Shown here one piece after another: positions 1-5,836 of a DNA stretch of 6,046 nucleotides; within the stretch, counting starts at the first letter, position 1, and every line of letters starts with the position of its first letter. Below the pieces are notes generated by a model. That model made no database searches, was not told the origin of the DNA, and was given only the letters and a program-made list of their open reading frames with translations. Source of the DNA: CAYTCZ01 sp964436315 (lineage in GTDB: Bacteria > Actinomycetota > Thermoleophilia > Gaiellales > Gaiellaceae); contig CAYTCZ010000186.1 of the NCBI GenBank assembly GCA_964436315.1, positions 1 through 6,046 of the forward strand. Reading direction: 5' to 3'. The translations under genes were made by a program, and so were the position numbers.

Positions 1-150
1 TCTTAGTACCCAACGAGGATCAGTCCGAGCCCCGACTCAGATTCAGGGTGCCCCCCGCTGCGCGTACGGAGGGCCTGAGCGACAATGTCAAGCGAAACGG
101 GTCCCTGTGGATGTTTCGGCTTGGACACGGGGTCTGTGGGCTTCCCAATC

Positions 151-168
151 GAGGGAAGGGAGGCAGCG
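151..168 (+). promoter_or_regulatory. Ribosome binding site that sets the start of the RTX-like gene
   Basis: A purine-rich run (GAGGGAAGGGAGG, 151-163) ends five bases before the ATG at 169. This is a near-ideal Shine-Dalgarno sequence and spacing. It favours 169 over the in-frame ATG at 85, which has no comparable site and would place a 28-residue Cys-containing extension in front of a normal signal peptide. Confidence 0.75.
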
Positions 169-1380
169 ATGAGCAATTCTCGGCAACAGCTAGTCATGCT
201 GTCGCTTTCGGCCGTCGTGGTCGCCATGCTCCTCGGGCTTGTCTCAAGCCAGGCGAGGACGCAGACGCCCCACGAGTGCGTTGTTTCCAACGCAACGATT
301 GTTGGAACTGACGGCGACGATTCCATCGTCGGCACCGTCGGAGACGACGTTATTGTCGGCCTTGGCGGAAACGACGTGATCGATGGGGGCGGCGGCGACG
401 ACACAATCTGCGGCGGCGACGGCGCGGACACGCTGCGCGGCGGCGACGGCCGTGACTGGCTCGACGGCGGCGCCTGGGACGACAACATCGACGGCGGTCC
501 CGGCGACGAGGATCTGGTCTTCTTCATGGGCGCCCCCGGACCGGTGCATGTAGACCTCGGAGTCGGCACGGCAACGGGTTGGGGCACCGACCTGCTCACC
601 GGGATCGAAGGAGCGGTCGGCTCGGGCTTTGCGGACAGACTTAGTGGGAATGCAGCGAGCAATCTGCTTGACGGACTCGCAGGCAACGATTCACTCTCAG
701 CCGGACCGGGACCGGATCTTCTTTACGGCGGCGAGGGAGACGATCTGATCGTCGGTGGACCCGGGTTTGACATTGTCGACTACGGGTGGTCGTGGGATCC
801 GATTCGAGTCAAGCTCGGAAGCGGTAAGGCCACAGGAGAAGGAACCGACCGACTGAAGTCGATCGAAGGAGCATTCGGGTCGATATTCGCGGATCGGATC
901 ACCGGGAGCGCACGGGGGAATCTCGTCGACTCCGGCCCTGGGGATGACGTCGTCCGAGGCGAAGGTGGCGCTGACGCGTTGATCGGAGGAAGGGGCGCCG
1001 ACGAACTCGACGGCGGCCGCGGCGAAGACATGCTCGAAGGTAGCGGCGGCTCGGACCGGCTCAAGGGCGGCTCGGGCAATGACAACCTCGACGGCGGTCC
1101 TGGCTCGGACGTCCTCCTCGGCGGGCGCGGAAACGACAAGCTGCTCGGTGGCCCCGGCAAGGACAAGCTCGATGGCGGACCCGGGAAAGACACACTCAAG
1201 GGTGGAACCGGCGTCGACACCTGCATCCGAGGCGAACGAATCCGTCAGTGCAAGAGCAACAAACGCGGCGCGGCGACCGTGCTCCCGTCGCAATCAGACA
1301 TCGCGTCGAGCGTCGCACTGTACAAGCTCATGACACTTCGAACGATTGCGGAGGAGATTCGTGAGCTAGGTCTCGACTGA
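169..1380 (+). CDS. Exported RTX-like calcium-binding repeat protein (403 aa)
   Basis: A secreted protein built from hemolysin-type calcium-binding nonapeptides (GGxGxDxUx), which in known families fold into a calcium-filled parallel beta-roll. Residues 1-29 are a Sec signal peptide: a short polar/Arg N-terminus, hydrophobic core about 8-25, and a probable cut near SSQA. Twenty-three nonapeptides follow in strict 9-residue register: eight at 46-117, four at 169-204 and eleven at 255-353. Two related non-repeat modules (118-168 and 205-254, each with a xVxLGxGxATGxGTD-like start and an IEGAxGSxFAD core) separate the blocks. The last repeat runs into a Cys352-x8-Cys361 cap, followed by a basic, then amphipathic tail. 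No enzymatic domain is visible, so it may be a structural, adhesive or calcium-binding surface protein. A type I-secreted RTX toxin is unlikely because it has a Sec signal and no toxin or acylation domain. It is probably co-transcribed with the protease 22 nt downstream. Confidence 0.88.
   Translation: MSNSRQQLVMLSLSAVVVAMLLGLVSSQARTQTPHECVVSNATIVGTDGDDSIVGTVGDDVIVGLGGNDVIDGGGGDDTICGGDGADTLRGGDGRDWLDGGAWDDNIDGGPGDEDLVFFMGAPGPVHVDLGVGTATGWGTDLLTGIEGAVGSGFADRLSGNAASNLLDGLAGNDSLSAGPGPDLLYGGEGDDLIVGGPGFDIVDYGWSWDPIRVKLGSGKATGEGTDRLKSIEGAFGSIFADRITGSARGNLVDSGPGDDVVRGEGGADALIGGRGADELDGGRGEDMLEGSGGSDRLKGGSGNDNLDGGPGSDVLLGGRGNDKLLGGPGKDKLDGGPGKDTLKGGTGVDTCIRGERIRQCKSNKRGAATVLPSQSDIASSVALYKLMTLRTIAEEIRELGLD
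304..519 (+). repeat. RTX block 1: eight 27-nt coding repeats
   Basis: Residues 46-117 of the RTX-like protein are eight consecutive nonapeptides with no register slip (for example GLGGNDVID, GGDGADTLR). The eighth (GGPGDEDLV) leads into the first spacer module. The Asp positions expected to bind calcium are mostly kept. Cys81 lies inside the fourth repeat and could pair with Cys37. Confidence 0.85.
520..930 (+). repeat. Duplicated spacer module flanking RTX block 2
   Basis: Residues 118-168 and 205-254 are homologous modules of about 50 residues. Both follow the pattern [VI]xVxLGxGxATGxGTDxLxxIEGAxGSxFADRxxGxAxxNLxD. This spacer type is common between RTX blocks in hemolysin-type calcium-binding proteins. 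Between them (673-780) are four more nonapeptides in exact register. The arrangement suggests an internal duplication of a module plus its beta-roll segment, followed by divergence. Confidence 0.7.
931..1227 (+). repeat. RTX block 3: eleven 27-nt coding repeats
   Basis: Residues 255-353 are eleven nonapeptides in exact register. The last five or six units, ending in GGPGSDVLL, GGRGNDKLL, GGPGKDKLD and GGPGKDTLK, are the most alike at protein and DNA level. This suggests recent expansion at the 3' end of the array. The final unit, GGTGVDTCI, carries the first cysteine of the C-terminal cap. Confidence 0.85.
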
Positions 1381-1402
1381 GACAAGCTGAGAGCGAGGAC
1401 GA

Positions 1403-3079
1403 ATGAGGATCTTCACGACCGTTTCCGTCGCCCTCCTCTTGGTTGCTCTGCTCTGCGCGAGCCAACTCTACGGCCAGCCAATCTCACAGACCTCGCTTCG
1501 CCCGCATCACGCGGACTCGCATCTCCTGGACGCGGATTCGCCTCCTCTGGGCAGCCCCACTGACCATTTGCCTCCCGAGACAGGCTGGCTAGTGGCACTC
1601 GTGCGCGAGCGCGATGGCGAACTCCTCGCGGACCGCACAAGCAGTCGGTTGATTTCTGCGCGGCATCGGATCTGGCGGGTTAGCGGGGTTGGCGCGGAAA
1701 CCCTGATAAGCGAACTCGAACGCGCCGGGGCGCTCCGCTACGTCGAGCCAGACGTTCGATCCCTTCGCTTCAAGAGCCATGGCGAAGGCGGTGATCCCCT
1801 GCTGCCCGAGCAGTGGTGGTTCACATCGATTGGAGCAGACCGAGTAGAACCTCCCGATCGCGGCGTACCGCTGATCGTGATCGACGACGGTTTCGATCCC
1901 TCTCATCCGGAGTTCCGCGATCGACAGCAGAAGCTGCTCAACGCTCGGCACATCGGTCCGTTCGAAACCCATTTCCACGGCATGGCCGTCTCCTCGGTGG
2001 CCGCAGCCCCGGCGAACGGAGTCGGCATTGTCGGTGTCTATCCGAAGGCGAACTTCTGGTACTGGGATATCAGGAGGGACTTTCCGCGCTGCAGCGACGC
2101 GGTGGCGGCGATCGACGCCGTGACGAGGACGCCTCGAAAGGCGGTGATCAACATCAGCTGGGGGTTTCCACCGAATCAATGCTCCGCGCTTCGTGAAGCG
2201 ATCCAGGGAGCATTCGGCGTCGGGTATTTGATCGTCGCAGCCGCCGGAAATGAACGCGCACTCGGCAGTCCCGAGACTTCCCCCGCAAACCTGAGTCACG
2301 TCTTGACAGTCGCCGCCACGAATCAAAAAGATCGTCCAACGTTCTTCTCGACGAAGGGACTCGGCATCGACCTCGCTGCGCCTGGGAAGAGCATCATCGC
2401 GGCCGTGCGCTTCGACCAGCATGCATCGGGGTACCAGGCGCTGAGCGGCACGAGTTTCGCGGCTCCGATGGTAAGTGCCGCGGCCGCGTGGGTCTGGAAA
2501 AGGCGACCCGGTCTCGACGTGACCCAACTGTTCGATCTGCTTCGCCTGTCCGCTCGAGATGCCGGTTCCAGAGGGTGGGACCGAAATACGGGCTTTGGTG
2601 TGCTCGACATACCGAACGCGTTGACGCGCACTCCTCCTCGGCGAGATCCAGGCGAGCCGAACGACGATATCGACGAGGTAAAGGCAAACGGCTTGTTCAA
2701 ACGGGCCGCGAAGGCGCTAGTCGGCCGGTCACAACGACGCGCCGCGATCAGTGCGCGCCTCGACTGGAGCGAGGATCCGATCGATGTGTACCGAGTCTGG
2801 ATCCCAGCCGGACGAAGGCTGTCGGTTCGCCTCGCCCCGACCGCGAACGTCGATCTCGAGGTATTCGCTCCGAAAGCTCGAACCGTCTTCTATGAAAGCC
2901 AGTCGAAGGCCCTTCGGCGTGGGAGTCTCATTGCCTTCAGTGACAGGCGGGGCGCGAGGCGCGAGCAACTCACCGTGACCAACACGGGAAAGCGGGGCGA
3001 GTTCTTCTACGTGACGGCGTTCATCCCGGGGGGGAAGGCGCTTCGGGCCAGCTACACGCTGAAGGCTGTCATCCGCTGA
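1403..3079 (+). CDS. Secreted subtilisin-like serine protease (peptidase S8) with C-terminal PPC-like domain
   Basis: A 558-residue extracellular endopeptidase precursor. Residues 1-24 are a signal peptide with a long hydrophobic core (7-19). Cys18 lacks a proper lipobox because Leu precedes it, so I do not call a lipoprotein. Residues 61-122 resemble the inhibitor propeptide of subtilases, ending in a YVEPD motif. The S8 domain spans about 135-410 with all catalytic residues: Asp161 (VIDDG), His192 (HGMAVSS in place of the usual HGTHVAG), oxyanion Asn283 (AAGNE) and Ser351 (GTSFAAP). Residues about 412-558 begin with a DPGEPND motif, then DVYRVWIPAGRRLSVRL and a beta-rich stretch. This fits the bacterial pre-peptidase C-terminal (PPC) domain, which is normally removed or used for substrate binding. 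The ATG follows GAGGA by three bases and lies 22 nt after the RTX-like gene, so an operon is likely. Substrate specificity is unknown. Confidence 0.92.
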   Translation: MRIFTTVSVALLLVALLCASQLYGQPISQTSLRPHHADSHLLDADSPPLGSPTDHLPPETGWLVALVRERDGELLADRTSSRLISARHRIWRVSGVGAETLISELERAGALRYVEPDVRSLRFKSHGEGGDPLLPEQWWFTSIGADRVEPPDRGVPLIVIDDGFDPSHPEFRDRQQKLLNARHIGPFETHFHGMAVSSVAAAPANGVGIVGVYPKANFWYWDIRRDFPRCSDAVAAIDAVTRTPRKAVINISWGFPPNQCSALREAIQGAFGVGYLIVAAAGNERALGSPETSPANLSHVLTVAATNQKDRPTFFSTKGLGIDLAAPGKSIIAAVRFDQHASGYQALSGTSFAAPMVSAAAAWVWKRRPGLDVTQLFDLLRLSARDAGSRGWDRNTGFGVLDIPNALTRTPPRRDPGEPNDDIDEVKANGLFKRAAKALVGRSQRRAAISARLDWSEDPIDVYRVWIPAGRRLSVRLAPTANVDLEVFAPKARTVFYESQSKALRRGSLIAFSDRRGARREQLTVTNTGKRGEFFYVTAFIPGGKALRASYTLKAVIR

Positions 3080-3088
3080 CAGGCTCCG

Positions 3089-3110
3089 GCCGCTGAGACG
3101 CAAGAGCGGC
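3089..3110 (+). terminator. Weak hairpin after the protease gene
   Basis: GCCGCT (3089-3094) pairs with AGCGGC (3105-3110) across a 10-nt loop, beginning 10 nt after the protease stop codon. There is no T-run. It could help end the RTX/protease transcript, but a 6-bp stem is common by chance in GC-rich DNA. Confidence 0.25.
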
Positions 3111-3170
3111 ATCGAACCTGGCCGAATCCCTCCTCACAAGCGAGAGGCGTCGACTCATGTTCATCTGAAG

Positions 3171-3290
3171 ATGAAGTCGCCCCCGATGATGAGGCCGATG
3201 ATGCAGTCCATGACGGGTCTGAACACCGCCGATGAGATGACCAAGACGATCCAGAAGTTGGAGGAGCTGAGCGAAGCGAACGGCAGCTAA
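3171..3290 (+). CDS. Possible Met-rich small protein (39 aa, or 29 aa from an internal start)
   Basis: An ORF from ATG 3171 to TAA 3288-3290 encodes a 39-residue peptide. Its first half holds seven methionines (MKSPPMMRPMMQSM). Its second half, TADEMTKTIQKLEELSEANG, would form an amphipathic charged helix. An alternative start at ATG 3201 has GAGG (3191-3194) six bases upstream, a better ribosome site than anything before 3171, and would give 29 residues. A strong terminator-like hairpin begins 19 nt after the stop, as expected for an expressed unit. I recognise no family. The frame stays open upstream of the start with no other clear initiation site. It could be noncoding spacer, because short open frames are common at this GC content. 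Confidence 0.3.
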   Translation: MKSPPMMRPMMQSMTGLNTADEMTKTIQKLEELSEANGS

Positions 3291-3309
3291 GCCTTCTCCG
3301 CACTAACCC

Positions 3310-3343
3310 GAGGCTCGGTCGGACTCCACGTCGGCCGAGCCTC
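3310..3343 (+). terminator. Terminator-like hairpin before the cupin gene
   Basis: GAGGCTCGG (3310-3318) is perfectly complementary to CCGAGCCTC (3335-3343). Four more pairs, two of them wobble, extend the stem to 13 bp around an 8-nt loop (3323-3330). Only ATTCG follows, so the U-tract is missing, as in many actinobacterial terminators. It separates the protease and small-ORF side from the cupin gene. Because the stem is almost symmetric it could also act on the opposite strand. Confidence 0.55.
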
Positions 3344-3405
3344 ATTCGTGCCGGCAGGAGCTCTGCACGACGGCTCACTCAGAAGCACGCACAGTCGGTG
3401 GGCAA

Positions 3406-3411
3406 TAGAAT
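3406..3411 (+). promoter_or_regulatory. Candidate -10 box for a leaderless cupin transcript
   Basis: TAGAAT fits the TANNNT -10 consensus of housekeeping sigma factors and ends seven bases before the ATG at 3419. Transcription would therefore start at or next to the ATG, giving a leaderless mRNA. This fits the absence of a Shine-Dalgarno sequence before that ATG. No convincing -35 element lies at the expected distance. Confidence 0.35.
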
Positions 3412-3418
3412 CGCCCCA

Positions 3419-3796
3419 ATGGGCTTCACGGTAATCACCCCGGACGAGCAGGTCTTCAAGGCTCCAAGCTGGCGCCCCGAGGAGACCGAGCGAACCATCG
3501 TCGAGCTCCCGCTCCACGCAAACCTCGCCCACTCCCGCGCCAATCTGTGGCGCTACCCGCCCGGTGCCCAAGGCAGAAAGCACTATCAGACTGTCCAGGA
3601 GGAAGTTTTCCTCGTTGTCGAGGGCACCTTCACGATGCTTCTGGGCGACCCTCCCGAGCAGTTCGAGTTGCCGCCGCGGAGCCTTGTCGCTGTCGAGCCA
3701 GAGACCGTGATCAAGGTCATGAACAACAGTGATGAAGAAGGTCTGATCTTCGTTTACGGTGCGCCGGCCGACCGCAGCGCCGAAGTTCTCGAGTAG
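3419..3796 (+). CDS. Small single-domain cupin protein (125 aa)
   Basis: A compact beta-barrel cupin, probably a soluble cytoplasmic protein; its ligand or reaction cannot be told from sequence. Cupin motif 1 is at residues 49-69 (G49-x5-H55-x-Q57-x4-E62-x6-G69). The second His of the usual HxH is Gln57, while His55 and Glu61/Glu62 remain. Motif 2 (about 84-103, LPPRSLVAVEPETVIKVMNN) has Glu95 in place of Gly and Lys99 in place of the metal-binding His, keeping Asn102 or Asn103. Metal binding is thus probably altered or lost. The motifs SRANLWRYPPG and FVYGAP look like those of cupin proteins I associate with actinobacteria. I chose ATG 3419 over the in-frame GTG 3398 because MGFTV starts the conserved part and TAGAAT lies inside the longer version. 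The TAG stop overlaps the first unit of the downstream repeat array. Confidence 0.85.
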   Translation: MGFTVITPDEQVFKAPSWRPEETERTIVELPLHANLAHSRANLWRYPPGAQGRKHYQTVQEEVFLVVEGTFTMLLGDPPEQFELPPRSLVAVEPETVIKVMNNSDEEGLIFVYGAPADRSAEVLE

Positions 3797-4067
3797 GCTG
3801 GGGTCAGGTCTGCAATGTTGCACCTGACATCTCGAACTCAGGGTGCAACATAAGTAGGCTGGGGTCAGGTCTGCAATGTTGCACCTGACATCTCGAACTC
3901 AGGGTGCNNNNNNNNNNNNNNNNNNNNNNNNNNNNNNNNNNNNNNNNNNNNNNNNNNNNNNNNNNNNNNNNNNNNNNNNNNNNNNNNNNNNNNNNNNNNN
4001 NNNNNNNAGTAGGCTGGGGTCAGGTCTGCAATGTTGCACCTGACATCTCGAACTCAGGGTGCAACAT
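3792..4067. repeat. 61-bp tandem repeat array interrupted by the assembly gap
   Basis: The unit starts AGTAGGCTGGGGTCAGGTCT and ends AGGGTGCAACATA, 61 bp in all. Copy 1 is 3792-3852 and copy 2 starts at 3853, identical as far as it goes, and runs into the gap at 3907. Copy 3 restarts at unit base 1 directly after the gap (4008) and matches through base 60 (4067). There are no variable spacers, so this is not CRISPR. Each unit contains a 10-bp inverted repeat (ATGTTGCACC and GGTGCAACAT) and a shorter nested one (GTCAGGT and ACCTGAC). The array fills the whole space between the cupin stop codon, whose TAG is bases 3-5 of copy 1, and the ligase gene. True copy number is unknown. Confidence 0.9.
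3908..4007. other. Assembly gap (100 N)
   Basis: Exactly 100 undetermined bases, the usual placeholder for a gap of unknown size. Both edges lie inside the 61-bp repeat, so the gap was very probably caused by it. The missing DNA may be further copies or a longer element. The linkage of cupin and ligase rests on this scaffold join. Confidence 0.97.
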
Positions 4068-4084
4068 TGCAGACCTGACCCCAG
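4014..4084. repeat. REP/BIME-like element: 27-bp perfect inverted repeat
   Basis: The arm at 4014-4040 (CTGGGGTCAGG...GTTGCACC) is the exact reverse complement of 4058-4084 (GGTGCAAC...CCTGACCCCAG), with a 17-nt centre. Three more pairs (TGA 4041-4043 with TCA 4054-4056) form if G4057 is bulged, leaving a loop of about 10 nt. Each arm can also fold alone through TCAGG and CCTGA, so the whole looks like two REP-type units head to head (a BIME). The left arm belongs to the third tandem unit; the right arm's outer half occurs only here. The element ends one base before the ligase ATG. Relatedness to elements spread by REP-associated tyrosine transposases (RAYT) is inference from shape; no transposase gene is visible. 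Confidence 0.75.
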
Positions 4085-4085
4085 A

Positions 4086-5831
4086 ATGGAGAAGACGATC
4101 TGGCAGATCTGGTCGCACGCCGTTTCGAGCGGGCGTTCCTACCCTGCTTTCATTGCCGAGGGCAGGGGAGGCGGGGAGGCGATCAGTTGGGAGGAGGCCG
4201 GCCGACGAGTCGACGAAATCGCGTCGGGTTTCGTCGATCTGGGCATTCAGCCGGGCGAGCGGGTTGGAATCCTGGCCCGCACTCGGGTCGAATGGGCGTT
4301 GTGCGACTTCGCGCTCGTCTCGATCGGAGCGATTGTCGTCCCCGTCTACCCAACCAGCTCGTCCGAGGACACCGTGCACATCCTGAACCATTCCGGTGCA
4401 CAGGCGATCGTTGTCGATGACTCCAGCCAGTACAACAAGCTCGCCCAGCTGCAAGACGAGCTCGCGCGCTTCGACACCGTGGTTTCGATCGATCAGGTCG
4501 GCGACGAGTGTGTCTCGCTCGGCGAACTCGTCGAGCGTGGGCGCCGGCGCGCCAACGAACGACCCGGCGAGCTCGAGGAAGCTCGCGGGCGGGTGCGTGA
4601 GATCGACGTCGCGACGATCATCTACACGTCGGGGACGACCGGTAGACCCAAAGGATGCGTGTGCACGCATCGAAACCACTGGTTTATGACGGACATGGTC
4701 GACCGGACAGGCGCCTTTGCCTCCGGAGGATCAGCACTCCTCTACCTCCCTCTCGCCCACTCGTTCGGTCATCTCCTTCCCTACGTGGGCGCTCGTACCG
4801 GCCTGACGCTGGCGTTCTGCTCCGATTTCTCGAGGATCATGCCGATGCTGCAGGCCGTTCATCCGACGATCTTCCCGACAGTCCCCGTGTTGCTCGAGAA
4901 GGCGCAGGTGCGGATCGCTCGGACGTTCGACGATGCCACCGGAGCCCGACGTCGTCTGATCACGTGGGCGCTCGGCGTCGGTCGAGCCGTGAGCCGTCGG
5001 CGTCTCGCACGCCAACCGATCCCGCCATACCTCGAGGCTCAGTTCCGGGTCGCTGACCGACTCGTCTTCTCGCGGGTCAAAGAACGTTTCGGGAAGAACC
5101 TCGACTTCGCAGTCTCTGGTGGGGCGCCCCTTCGACCGGACGTCGCCGAGTTCTTCCACGCACTCGACATTCAGATCCTCGAGGGATACGGACTGACCGA
5201 GTGCACGACTGTCGCGAGTGTGAACCGCCCGGATCGCTACAAGTTCGGGACGATCGGACTCGCGCTCCCGGGCTGTGAGGTAAAGACCGACACGGATGGC
5301 GAACTGCTCATCCGAGGCGAGAACGTCTTCTCGGGCTACTACCAAGACGATGAGGCAACGGGAGAGGTGATCACCGAGAACGGCTGGCTGCGGACGGGCG
5401 ACGTGGGTGAGATCGACGACGAGGGGTTCATCACGATCACCGATCGAAAGAAGGACTTGATCGTTACGTCCGGCGGCAAGAACATCGCTCCGCAACATGT
5501 CGAAGGCGTCCTGAAAGCATCGCCACTCATCTCCCAGGCGTTCGTCTACGGGGACAAGCGGCCGTATCTCGTCGCGCTGATCACCCTCGACGAAGACGAG
5601 GTCGGAGCGATCGGCGCCGGCGAAGACGAAATCAACGGGCGCGTGAGGGCCACAATCGACGCGGCCAACCGGAAGCTGGCTCGATTCGAACAGGTTCGGC
5701 GCTTTGCCGTCCTCGATCGCGACTTCTCCCAGGATGCGGGTGAACTCACACCGACGCTCAAGGTCAAACGGCGGGTCGTCGAGGAACACTTCGCCGACGA
5801 GATCGAGAAGCTCTACGCAAAGGGCGAATAG
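4086..5831 (+). CDS. Long-chain fatty acyl-CoA synthetase-like AMP-forming ligase (581 aa)
   Basis: An ANL-superfamily adenylating enzyme expected to activate a fatty or related carboxylic acid with ATP and join it to CoA, for beta-oxidation or lipid synthesis in the cytoplasm. The N-domain begins with a family-typical segment (W6...A12, SWEEAGRRVDEIASGF at 34-49, VPVYPTSS at 85-92). The P-loop motif YTSGTTGRPKG is at 180-190, the A5 motif EGYGLTE at 366-372, TGD at 437-439 and the hinge/A8 motif DRKKDLIVTSGGKNIAPQ at 453-470. The C-terminal LTPTLKVKR (554-562) holds the expected catalytic lysine (Lys559 or Lys561). Overall layout and length (about 580-600 residues) match bacterial long-chain ACS of the FadD15 type more than short-chain or NRPS ligases. 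I chose ATG 4086; the in-frame GTG at 4059 lies inside the repeat arm and would add eight non-homologous residues plus the GTG start. No Shine-Dalgarno sequence precedes the ATG because the repeat occupies that place. The exact substrate is unknown. Confidence 0.92.
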   Translation: MEKTIWQIWSHAVSSGRSYPAFIAEGRGGGEAISWEEAGRRVDEIASGFVDLGIQPGERVGILARTRVEWALCDFALVSIGAIVVPVYPTSSSEDTVHILNHSGAQAIVVDDSSQYNKLAQLQDELARFDTVVSIDQVGDECVSLGELVERGRRRANERPGELEEARGRVREIDVATIIYTSGTTGRPKGCVCTHRNHWFMTDMVDRTGAFASGGSALLYLPLAHSFGHLLPYVGARTGLTLAFCSDFSRIMPMLQAVHPTIFPTVPVLLEKAQVRIARTFDDATGARRRLITWALGVGRAVSRRRLARQPIPPYLEAQFRVADRLVFSRVKERFGKNLDFAVSGGAPLRPDVAEFFHALDIQILEGYGLTECTTVASVNRPDRYKFGTIGLALPGCEVKTDTDGELLIRGENVFSGYYQDDEATGEVITENGWLRTGDVGEIDDEGFITITDRKKDLIVTSGGKNIAPQHVEGVLKASPLISQAFVYGDKRPYLVALITLDEDEVGAIGAGEDEINGRVRATIDAANRKLARFEQVRRFAVLDRDFSQDAGELTPTLKVKRRVVEEHFADEIEKLYAKGE

Positions 5832-5836
5832 GCGCC

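Noticed and set aside
41..51. Short match (TTCAGGGTGC) to part of the 61-bp repeat
   Set aside because: Only about ten bases agree and none of the arms or palindromes are present; chance is sufficient.
85..168. Upstream ATG adding 28 residues to the RTX-like protein
   Set aside because: It lacks a ribosome site, would bury the signal peptide, and the ATG at 169 has an excellent Shine-Dalgarno sequence.
2..172. Plus-strand frame open from the window edge, ending in a TGA that overlaps the RTX ATG
   Set aside because: The ATGA overlap is suggestive of a preceding gene, but the 56 residues have no recognisable motif and the region is too short to judge.
3..686. Long minus-strand open frame (Pro/Ser-rich) opposite the RTX-like gene
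   Set aside because: It is the reverse reading of GGC/GAC-rich repeats, which gives Pro/Ser/Val-rich shadows without a ribosome site or recognisable domain. Similar shadows lie opposite the rest of the gene (697-1293, 780-1226).
3287..3823. 178-residue minus-strand frame opposite the cupin gene
   Set aside because: It is antisense to a clear cupin gene. Its first residues (MQHCRPDP) come only from the repeat arm, which also encodes them in the plus-strand GTG extension of the ligase.
3792..4067. CRISPR array
   Set aside because: Units are directly joined with no variable spacers and are longer than CRISPR repeats; no cas genes are present.
4059..4085. GTG start for the ligase gene
   Set aside because: It lies inside the inverted-repeat arm, has no ribosome site and adds residues not typical of the family; ATG 4086 fits the family start.
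3904..4386. Open frame running through the N gap
   Set aside because: Its start and first third are undetermined bases and the rest is out of frame with the ligase gene.
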